From NCBI GenBank assembly GCA_002395605.1, contig DGXO01000013.1, positions 3,165 through 9,656 of the forward strand: 6,492 bases of DNA, read 5' to 3'. The DNA comes from Bacteroidales bacterium UBA4230. GTDB lineage: Bacteria; Bacteroidota; Bacteroidia; Bacteroidales; UBA932. The notes under the pieces were generated by a model. The model saw only the letters and a list, made by a program, of their open reading frames with translations, was not told the DNA's origin and searched no databases. Below, one piece after another: positions 1 through 5,721 of this stretch. Position 1 is the first letter of the stretch. Each line of letters begins with the position of its first letter. A program made the position numbers and the translations under genes.

Positions 1-40
1 CTAAGTGTGTCCACTGTCTTGATAATTAATGGTTTAACAT

Positions 41-77
41 AAAAGTTGCGATCCCCCCACAATCAGAGGGACCGCAA
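41..77 (-). terminator. Candidate intrinsic terminator of the patatin gene
   Basis: Read on the minus strand, TTGCGGTCCC (77-68) can pair with GGGATCGCAA (55-46) through ten base pairs, one of them a G-U wobble, around a 12-nt loop. The stem is followed by C and then TTTT (44-41). It begins about 30 nt after the patatin stop codon, the expected place for a terminator. The T run is short, so termination may be leaky. The wobble pair forms only in minus-strand RNA (the plus strand would have an A-C mismatch), which supports the orientation. The upstream arm overlaps a possible promoter box at 75-82, so the two readings compete. Confidence 0.5.
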
Positions 78-106
78 AGGTAGGAATAATTTGGCAAAAA
101 ACCAAA
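75..106 (-). promoter_or_regulatory. Possible leftward Bacteroidota-type promoter
   Basis: On the minus strand TTTG (106-103) lies 20 nt upstream of TACCTTTG (82-75). This matches the -33 TTTG and -7 TAnnTTTG pattern known for the primary sigma factor of Bacteroidota. It would start transcription near position 68-70, toward a gene beyond the left edge. The start would fall inside the stem-loop at 46-77, which argues against both elements being fully active. TTTG and TAnnTTTG are short enough to occur by chance, so this is only a candidate. Confidence 0.3.
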
Positions 107-107
107 T
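89..107. repeat. Small inverted repeat just after the patatin stop
   Basis: ATTTGG (89-94) and CCAAAT (102-107) form a perfect 6-bp inverted repeat around the 7-nt loop CAAAAAA, overlapping the last base of the patatin stop codon. It is AT-rich and weak, and no clear role can be assigned. It could protect the 3' end of the transcript or be chance. Confidence 0.3.
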
Positions 108-1099
108 CAGAGCGCATTCTCGTATTTGTCAAGGGCCTTGGCCATAAGCTCCCTGCCCTTCTCTATTATCTCGGGCGCGTGCGAGTAGCCGTACACCCCG
201 TGATAGGAATCGTAGGGAAGGCTGGCAAGGACGTCCGGAGGGGTGAGCTCGATTCCCATCCGGGCGATGGTGCTGTTCATAAGGCCGAAACTGCGCTGGA
301 GGATGGTGCCGAAATTGTCGTCGGCATCTACCGGAATCCAGCCTTCACGGCCGTCGGAGACAATCTTCCGGTCTTCAAGCCTTGCCTCCAGGGCCTCCTT
401 CATCAGTTTCCCGCCCTTTTTGACATTGCTTATCACGGTGTCACGGTCTGCGCCTATGGATTCCTTCAGGAGGGCGCGGGCTTCGGCGCGGGCATCGGCC
501 TCGTTTTCGGCCAGGGCTTCACGGCTGGAAAGGAAGGCGTTGATTTCGGCCGAATCTATCTCGTTGACATTGAAGCCCACCAGGATATCCCCGGGGGTGC
601 GTTTTACCCTGTTGAGGGGGAAGGTGTTCACTATGCCGCCGTCTATAAGGGTTCGGCCCTGCCACTTGACGGGCGCAAACATGGAGGGGATGGATATGGA
701 TGCACGGATGGCCTCGAAAAGGGGGCCGCTTTGGAAAAGGACCTCCTCCCCGGTATAAAGGTCCGTGGCGACAGCCGTAAATGGTATGGGAAGGTCCTCA
801 ATATTGACCTCCGGGACCCTCTCCTTGATGGTGTCCATGACCTTCTGGCCTTTCACGAAGGAATTGAGGCTTATGCTTACATCCACAAGGGACATCACCT
901 TTACGGGGTCCAGGGAGCACAGCCACTCCTTGAACTGCGGAAGGCCTCCGGCAGCAAAAATGCCTCCTACAAGGGCTCCGGCCGATGCTCCGGCAACCGA
1001 CGTGATGGTGTATCCGCGCCTTTGGAGTTCCTCTATGGCGCCAATGTACGCAAAGCCGCGGGGACCGCCGCTGGCAAGGGCTAGTGCAACGTTTTTCAT
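107..1099 (-). CDS. Patatin-like phospholipase family protein
   Basis: This predicted 330-residue cytoplasmic serine hydrolase belongs to the bacterial patatin family (RssA/YlbK type), whose members cleave acyl esters of phospholipids or related lipids with a Ser-Asp dyad. The elements appear in the standard order: the oxyanion-hole glycine-rich loop GGPRG at residues 11-15, the nucleophile elbow GASAG at 37-41 with Ser39, and the catalytic Asp in DGG at 153-155. No signal peptide or membrane helix is visible. The start is well fixed because the core strand MKNVALALASGG begins at residue 1, as in relatives. Residues about 190-250 form a charged, Ala/Glu/Lys-rich, probably helical segment after the catalytic core; this part is variable in the family and its role is unknown. 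The gene is divergent from manA and appears monocistronic, with a stem-loop shortly after its stop. The substrate cannot be inferred; family assignment is firm. Confidence 0.93.
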   Translation of the reverse strand: MKNVALALASGGPRGFAYIGAIEELQRRGYTITSVAGASAGALVGGIFAAGGLPQFKEWLCSLDPVKVMSLVDVSISLNSFVKGQKVMDTIKERVPEVNIEDLPIPFTAVATDLYTGEEVLFQSGPLFEAIRASISIPSMFAPVKWQGRTLIDGGIVNTFPLNRVKRTPGDILVGFNVNEIDSAEINAFLSSREALAENEADARAEARALLKESIGADRDTVISNVKKGGKLMKEALEARLEDRKIVSDGREGWIPVDADDNFGTILQRSFGLMNSTIARMGIELTPPDVLASLPYDSYHGVYGYSHAPEIIEKGRELMAKALDKYENAL

Positions 1100-1104
1100 A
1101 TATG

Positions 1105-1112
1105 CAAAGTTA
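1105..1112 (-). promoter_or_regulatory. -7 promoter box for the patatin gene
   Basis: TAACTTTG on the minus strand (1112 to 1105) matches the Bacteroidota -7 consensus TAnnTTTG. It ends only 5 nt before the patatin ATG (1099-1097). With the usual distance from box to start site, the mRNA would begin at or within a few bases of the start codon and so have almost no leader. No good -33 TTTG is seen at the expected distance. Confidence 0.5.
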
Positions 1113-1125
1113 TAAAGTTTTTGCG

Positions 1126-1133
1126 TATCTTTG
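1126..1133 (+). promoter_or_regulatory. -7 promoter box for manA
   Basis: TATCTTTG matches the Bacteroidota -7 consensus TAnnTTTG and lies 19 nt before the chosen manA ATG at 1153. Transcription would start near 1139-1141 and leave a leader of about 12-14 nt without a Shine-Dalgarno sequence, which is common in this phylum. The box lies inside any longer reading frame starting at 1084, which supports the downstream start. The -33 element is poor. Confidence 0.6.
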
Positions 1134-1152
1134 TACGATAACAGTATTTGAT

Positions 1153-2127
1153 ATGTCTCCTATTATATTTGAGCCTTTCCTAAGGACCATGGTATGGGGC
1201 GGAGAAAAGATAGCCGCCTACAAAAACATTGAAACTGACATCCCCCGCATTGGCGAAAGCTGGGAAATAAGCGCCTTCCCGGAGCACCTCACCTCCGTAG
1301 CTTTCGGCCCGTATGCCGGCAAAACCATCACTGACCTTGTGAAAGAGTTCAAGGGAGAACTGGTGGGAGAGCACGTCTACGCCCGTTTCGGCAACCTTTT
1401 CCCTCTGCTTATAAAGTTCATAGATGCAGGCGCAGACCTCAGCATCCAGGTGCATCCCACGGATGAAATGGCCGCCCGAGTCCACGGTCCCGGCTCCCTT
1501 GGGAAAACGGAAATGTGGTATGTGATTGACGCCGCTCCCGGTGCAAAGCTATACTCCGGCCTTTCGAAGGAAATTACGCCGGAAGAGTATGAGGCCATGG
1601 TCAAGGCCGGCACCATCACGGATGCCCTGGCCTGCCATGAAGTCCACCCCGGAGACGTCTTCTTCCTCCCCGCCGGCCGCATCCACGCCATCTGCAGCGG
1701 CTGCTTTGTGGCCGAAATCCAGGAAACGTCGGACCTCACCTACCGCATTTGGGACTACGGCCGCCTGGGAATAGACGGAAAACCGCGCCAGCTGCACACG
1801 GAGCTTGCCAAACAGGCCGTAGACTTCAAACTCTACGACTCCTACCGCACCAACTATGAGCCCGTCCCCAACGAGGAAGTGGAGCTTGTTAGCTGCCAGT
1901 ACTTCACCACCAGCCTCTTTGACCTCACACTCCCCTACGCCAAGGACCTCTCGGAGATCGATTCCTTCATGGTGGTCATGTGCGTCTCCGGCAGCGGCTC
2001 CCTGGAAGTAGACGGAGAGTCCCTGGATATCCGCCAGGGCCAGACCGTGCTCATCCCCGCTTCGGCCGACGACGTTTGCTTCATTCCCGATGATGCCATG
2101 AAGCTGGTCACCAGCTACATAAAGTAA
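1153..2127 (+). CDS. manA: Mannose-6-phosphate isomerase, class I
   Basis: This predicted zinc-dependent cupin enzyme interconverts mannose 6-phosphate and fructose 6-phosphate, linking mannose use to glycolysis and supplying GDP-sugar precursors for surface glycans. The protein is 324 residues, close to the short Bacillus-type ManA. Visible active-site features are Gln99 and His101 in SIQVHP, Glu120 in GKTEMWYV, and His178 in PAGRIHAI, the expected zinc ligands, followed by the conserved TYRIWDYGR segment near 196-204 with Arg198. The N-terminal WGG and the GESWEIS segment near residue 34 are also typical. Residues about 245-324 form the second, smaller cupin-like domain. The frame is open back to an ATG at 1084, but MSPIIFEPF at 1153 matches the family N-terminus, and the extra 23 codons overlap both the promoter and the divergent gene, so 1153 is chosen. 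It is the only plus-strand gene and is probably monocistronic. Confidence 0.95.
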   Translation: MSPIIFEPFLRTMVWGGEKIAAYKNIETDIPRIGESWEISAFPEHLTSVAFGPYAGKTITDLVKEFKGELVGEHVYARFGNLFPLLIKFIDAGADLSIQVHPTDEMAARVHGPGSLGKTEMWYVIDAAPGAKLYSGLSKEITPEEYEAMVKAGTITDALACHEVHPGDVFFLPAGRIHAICSGCFVAEIQETSDLTYRIWDYGRLGIDGKPRQLHTELAKQAVDFKLYDSYRTNYEPVPNEEVELVSCQYFTTSLFDLTLPYAKDLSEIDSFMVVMCVSGSGSLEVDGESLDIRQGQTVLIPASADDVCFIPDDAMKLVTSYIK

Positions 2128-2164
2128 TCCTGGCCAGCAAATCGCTGATTCATAAATACTTACA

Positions 2165-2200
2165 AATAGTCGGGTGCACCTGCAAGAGCACCCGACTATT
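2165..2200. terminator. Bidirectional terminator stem-loop between manA and dcp
   Basis: AATAGTCGGGTGC (2165-2177) and GCACCCGACTATT (2188-2200) form a perfect 13-bp inverted repeat with a 10-nt loop. It lies 37 nt after the manA stop and 37 nt after the dcp stop on the other strand, so it can serve both convergent transcripts. The A and T ends of the stem give short U-rich tails in both directions, but there is no long T run. The remainder of the gap (2128-2164 and 2201-2237) shows no further gene or motif. Confidence 0.8.
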
Positions 2201-2237
2201 CATAATTTACTGAGTTGCAGTGAGTTATGCGCCAGAG

Positions 2238-4211
2238 CTATTCAAGGCCACGGGCGCGGGAGAGGGCGGCGGGGTCGGGATCGGCACCGCGGAACTGCCT
2301 GTAGAGGGTCATGGGTTCTTCGGAGCCGCCTCTTTCAAGGAAGGTGGCGCGGAAGGAGGCCGAAGTGGCGGGATTGAAGATGCCGTCGGCCACGAACTTC
2401 TCCCAGGCGTCGTCGGCAAGGACCTCGCTCCAAAGGTAGCTGTAGTAGCCGGCGCTGTAACCGCTGTTGAAGATGTGGTTGAAGTAGGTGGTGCGATAGC
2501 GAGGGATGATTTCATCAATCAGTCCCATCTCCTTGCACACCTTTTCCTCAAAGGCGCGGATGTCCTCCGGACCGGAGAATTCGGCCAGCTGGGCCGAAGT
2601 AAGCTCGTGCCACTTCATGTCAAGGATGGAAGCTGCGCAGAGTTCCCCGCACATGAAGCCCTGGTTGAACCTGAGCCCGCTGCGGATCTTGGCAACGAGT
2701 TCGGCCGGGATGGGCTCTCCGGTGCGGTAATCATTTGCATACGCGGCAAGGATTTCCGGAACGAAGGCGAAGTTCTCGTTGAACTGGGAGAAGGTCTCCA
2801 CGAAGTCACGGGCGACGCTGGTGCCGGAAACGGTCTTGTAATTGCACTGAGTAAGGAAGCCGTGAAGGGCGTGGCCGAACTCATGGAACGCTGTCTGCAC
2901 GTTGTCTATTGAAAGGAGCGACGGCTGCTCCGCCTTGGGCTCCGGGAAGTTGCACACGTTCACGATGATGGGCCGAACACCGGTTTCCTGGTCACGGAAG
3001 TTGTTCATCCAGGCGCCGCCGCGCTTTGTGGGACGCACATAGTAGTCGCGGTAGAAGATGCCCAGCAGTGACCCGTCCTTGTCCGTAAGCTTATAGGCCG
3101 ATGCCGAAGGGTTGTAAACTTCCACCTCAGGAGCCGGCTCAATGTGGATGCCGTAAATCATTTCCGCGGCGGTGAAAACGCCCTTGAGGACGCTGTCGGC
3201 CTGGAAATAAGGTTTGGTCTGGGACTCGTCAAGGGCGTATTTCTGAGCGCGGAGTTTTTCGGCATAGAAGCTATAGTCCCAGGCCTCTATCTTATGACCG
3301 GCCAGGGCGGCCATTTCCTTCATGTCTTCCTTGGCTTTGCGCATGGAAGCGTCCATGATGGGCTGGAGGAAGTTGTCCACGGTTTCCGGGCTGCCGGCCA
3401 TTTTGTCGGAGAGCTGGAACTCGGCAAAGTTCTTGTAGCCAAGGAGTTCGGCCATTTCGGCACGGAGCTTCAGGATTTCCAGGACTATGGCGCAGTTGTC
3501 GGAGGCGTCCCCGTGGTTGCCGCGGGAGCGGTACGCCTCAAAAACGGCCTTGCGCTTTTCGCGGTCCGGGCAGGAGCCCATGAAGTCGTAGTAGTCGCTC
3601 ACCGTGATGCCGGTAGCCTCCTTGAAGGCATTGTTTTCGGCAAGGAGATTCTGGCCGAATTTCTGGCTCAGGGTTGCAAGGCGCGTCTGAATTTCGGCAA
3701 AACGGGCCTTGGCAGCACCCTGAAGGCCCACTCCGTTGCGCTCGAAGCTCTGGTAGACCTTTTTCACCACCATCTGCTGCTCGCGGGTAAGACCGTCCTG
3801 GTTGTCATATACGGCCTTTACGCGGGCAAAGAGGGCTTCGTTCATGTAAATCTCGTTGGAAGCCTCTGTGAGCCGGGGAAGGATCTCCTCCTCGATGGCC
3901 TGCATCTCCGGGGTGGAGTCGCTCTCCGAGAGGTTGAAAAACACGCCCTCAACCTTATCCAGGATGGGGCTGGAGTTTTCCAGCGCAAGGATGGTGTTTT
4001 CAAAAGTGGGGGCATCGGCACAAGCAATGATGGCCTCCACATTTTCTTTTTGTTCCTTGAGGCCGGCCTCGAAAGCCGGGAGGTAATGGGCCTCCTTAAT
4101 CTGTGAGAAAGGAGCGGTACCGTAGGGGGTGTTCCACTCCTGAAGGAATGGATTCTGATTGCAAGCTGCTATCATAGACAGTGCGACAAGCGCGGCAAAT
4201 ACTTTTTTCAT
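2238..4211 (-). CDS. dcp: Peptidyl-dipeptidase Dcp, exported lipoprotein form (M3 family)
   Basis: This predicted zinc metallopeptidase of family M3A releases dipeptides from the C-terminus of oligopeptides. The 657-residue protein is close to the usual length. The zinc site is complete: HEFGH at residues 443-447 with Glu444 as catalytic base, and Glu472 in DFVETFSQ as third ligand, 25 residues on, as in thimet oligopeptidase. The substrate-binding segment GYSAGYYSY lies at 584-592. After the signal peptide, the NPFL, ENTILALE and VFFNL segments resemble Dcp more than oligopeptidase A. Residues 1-16 form a lipoprotein signal with a lipobox ending IAAC, so Cys17 should be lipidated and the enzyme sit in the envelope; no acidic run follows the Cys, so periplasmic rather than surface exposure is more likely. 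It is the last gene of the operon, 7 nt after the DUF5689-like gene, with an A-rich leader and no Shine-Dalgarno. It may degrade peptides brought in by the upstream receptor (inference). Confidence 0.93.
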   Translation of the reverse strand: MKKVFAALVALSMIAACNQNPFLQEWNTPYGTAPFSQIKEAHYLPAFEAGLKEQKENVEAIIACADAPTFENTILALENSSPILDKVEGVFFNLSESDSTPEMQAIEEEILPRLTEASNEIYMNEALFARVKAVYDNQDGLTREQQMVVKKVYQSFERNGVGLQGAAKARFAEIQTRLATLSQKFGQNLLAENNAFKEATGITVSDYYDFMGSCPDREKRKAVFEAYRSRGNHGDASDNCAIVLEILKLRAEMAELLGYKNFAEFQLSDKMAGSPETVDNFLQPIMDASMRKAKEDMKEMAALAGHKIEAWDYSFYAEKLRAQKYALDESQTKPYFQADSVLKGVFTAAEMIYGIHIEPAPEVEVYNPSASAYKLTDKDGSLLGIFYRDYYVRPTKRGGAWMNNFRDQETGVRPIIVNVCNFPEPKAEQPSLLSIDNVQTAFHEFGHALHGFLTQCNYKTVSGTSVARDFVETFSQFNENFAFVPEILAAYANDYRTGEPIPAELVAKIRSGLRFNQGFMCGELCAASILDMKWHELTSAQLAEFSGPEDIRAFEEKVCKEMGLIDEIIPRYRTTYFNHIFNSGYSAGYYSYLWSEVLADDAWEKFVADGIFNPATSASFRATFLERGGSEEPMTLYRQFRGADPDPAALSRARGLE

Positions 4212-4218
4212 AAATGTT

Positions 4219-5718
4219 TTACTTCAGCAGGCTTGTTGAATGGGCGGTGTCGGAGGACACCCAGGCGTCCAGCATGGTAATCTGGGGAGAGCCCTCGTAG
4301 CGGCTGAGGATACCCACAACGTCAAGGGTCTCGGAGCCGTTGCGCACGGATTCAGGGATCTTGATGTCCGCAAAGCGGGCGTATCCGCTGGTGCGGATGG
4401 CAACGGACGAGCCCTGGTAGGTGAAGTACTGGCTCACGCTTTGGGCCGAAGGATAGGTGAGGATCATCTGGATGTAAGGCATGGATACGCCGAAGAAGCT
4501 TTCGTCGGTGAAAATCTTGCCCATGCTGCCGTATTTGTCAGAGCCGCTGCCCACCACAAGGGTGAACCACTCCACGGCAGTCCTGGTTGCAGGATCCATC
4601 TTCCCGATGATTGCGGTAACGGCCTGCTGCACAGACGCGACGGAAAGCCCCTCCAATTTACCAAGATCCTTTGGAGTTTTGGCAAAAAGGTCCACCACAT
4701 CCTCAACGCCGTTATCCTGGAGAATCTTCACCACGCCTGCGTCAAGGACATCGGCATAGTCGCTGAAAGGAACGGAGCCAACGTTCTGGGCGCCCTCGAC
4801 CATAGAGGAGAAACGGTGCTTGGTCAGTGCCCAGTAAGGCACGCCGTAGGTGTAGTCGTAGCTTTCCCACTGCTCGTCCTGGTTGGGAAGGGAAAGGAAT
4901 ACGCGGTTCTTGCCGTCCGTGCTTGTGTGATTGAGGTTGGGATTGGGATAGAAGAGAGCAAATATATTGTCGGCATATTTAAGTCCCTTCAATTCCACAA
5001 GCATACCCACCAGGGGCTCCTGGATGTTGGTGACACTCTGGAAGGGCTGCGGCGACTTTTTCTGGACCACAACCTCGTCATAGCCGTAAGAGAGGATATC
5101 GGCCCCGCTGATGTCGGACTTGGGCTTTATACGCTCTTCGGCAGGGAGGATTGCGCCCTTAAGGACTTTTGCGCGAAGCACCGGCTCAAGGTCTATGTAG
5201 GCGGTCTCATAGTCATCGGCGGCCTCAAATTCGGCTTTATCAAGATTGAGGGCCATGTTCCTCTTGAGGCCAAGCTGGAGCTGGCCACTGCCGGAGTAGT
5301 TCCTGTCCTTGAAGCCGTATTCTCCAAGGGTGAGGCCCATGCAGTTCACATAGAGGATCTGGCCGGGCTTGTAGTCGTCGTAGGAACTTGAGCGGCCAAT
5401 CTTGAAGTCTATGGCACCGGTGGCATCCTGAAGGTAGAGCTCCCTGTAAACGTTTCCGCTTTCGTCGGAGGATGTGACCTCTCCGCGGATTACAAGGGGC
5501 TCGTCTATCTCTACGGGCTCTCCGTGCTTTTTGTAAAGAGCCTTGAGGTCTTTGATGGACGTAAAGGCGTCTGCGCCGAATTTTGCCAGGGCGTACTCGT
5601 CCGTGACAGGCTGCTCAAGCGGGGTGTCCTCATACTTGAGGGTGAACACCGGCTGGAACTCCTGGCAGGAAGCGGCCATGAAGGCCAGGGCGATGAGAGC
5701 AAAGGATATCTTTTTCAT
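4219..5718 (-). CDS. DUF5689-like OB-fold lipoprotein
   Basis: This predicted 499-residue lipoprotein has a signal peptide at 1-17 and lipobox AASC, with Cys18 as the lipid site. Residues about 50-155 carry the pattern of DUF5689, a Bacteroidota domain of unknown function: an I-x-x-L-x-x-L helix, then LVIRGEV, SSDESGN and LYLQDATGAIDFKI, which read as strands of an OB-fold. A second OB-like region near 430-490 has the DVVGILSRYEGSPQITML pattern. Between them, residues about 331-375 resemble the helix-hairpin-helix stretch of NAD-dependent DNA ligase (DVVDLF, then DL, LEG, SVQQ, AI in register), which is unexpected in an exported protein. The start follows the receptor stop by 3 nt, suggesting translational coupling. 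The position after a TonB-dependent receptor suggests a partner lipoprotein in ligand capture, analogous in place but not in sequence to SusD. The ligand is unknown. Domain naming is from memory of the family pattern, so moderately sure. Confidence 0.75.
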   Translation of the reverse strand: MKKISFALIALAFMAASCQEFQPVFTLKYEDTPLEQPVTDEYALAKFGADAFTSIKDLKALYKKHGEPVEIDEPLVIRGEVTSSDESGNVYRELYLQDATGAIDFKIGRSSSYDDYKPGQILYVNCMGLTLGEYGFKDRNYSGSGQLQLGLKRNMALNLDKAEFEAADDYETAYIDLEPVLRAKVLKGAILPAEERIKPKSDISGADILSYGYDEVVVQKKSPQPFQSVTNIQEPLVGMLVELKGLKYADNIFALFYPNPNLNHTSTDGKNRVFLSLPNQDEQWESYDYTYGVPYWALTKHRFSSMVEGAQNVGSVPFSDYADVLDAGVVKILQDNGVEDVVDLFAKTPKDLGKLEGLSVASVQQAVTAIIGKMDPATRTAVEWFTLVVGSGSDKYGSMGKIFTDESFFGVSMPYIQMILTYPSAQSVSQYFTYQGSSVAIRTSGYARFADIKIPESVRNGSETLDVVGILSRYEGSPQITMLDAWVSSDTAHSTSLLK

Positions 5719-5721
5719 GGC

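Noticed and set aside
1..60. A minus-strand open frame running off the left edge
   Set aside because: It covers only about 20 codons after a stop, has no convincing ATG start or recognisable sequence, and cannot be called.
179..1084. A long plus-strand open frame opposite the patatin gene (301 codons)
   Set aside because: It lies wholly antisense to a gene with clear catalytic motifs, has no recognisable domain and is a by-product of GC-rich codon use on the other strand.
1084..1152. An upstream ATG that would lengthen ManA by 23 residues
   Set aside because: The added residues do not fit the family N-terminus, the region contains the -7 box of the gene, and it overlaps the start of the divergent patatin gene.
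2201..2237. Direct TGAGTT repeats in the manA-dcp gap
   Set aside because: Two copies of a 6-mer in a short gap are expected by chance and do not form a larger array.
3144..4106. A 320-codon plus-strand open frame opposite dcp, and a shorter one at 2220-2912
   Set aside because: Both are antisense shadows of a well-supported M3 peptidase; their translations show no family motif and no promoter or leader is apparent.
4240..5391. A 383-codon plus-strand open frame opposite the DUF5689-like gene
   Set aside because: It is long, but it is antisense to a lipoprotein with a proper signal peptide and operon spacing; the translation is His/Val/Gly-rich without a known fold.
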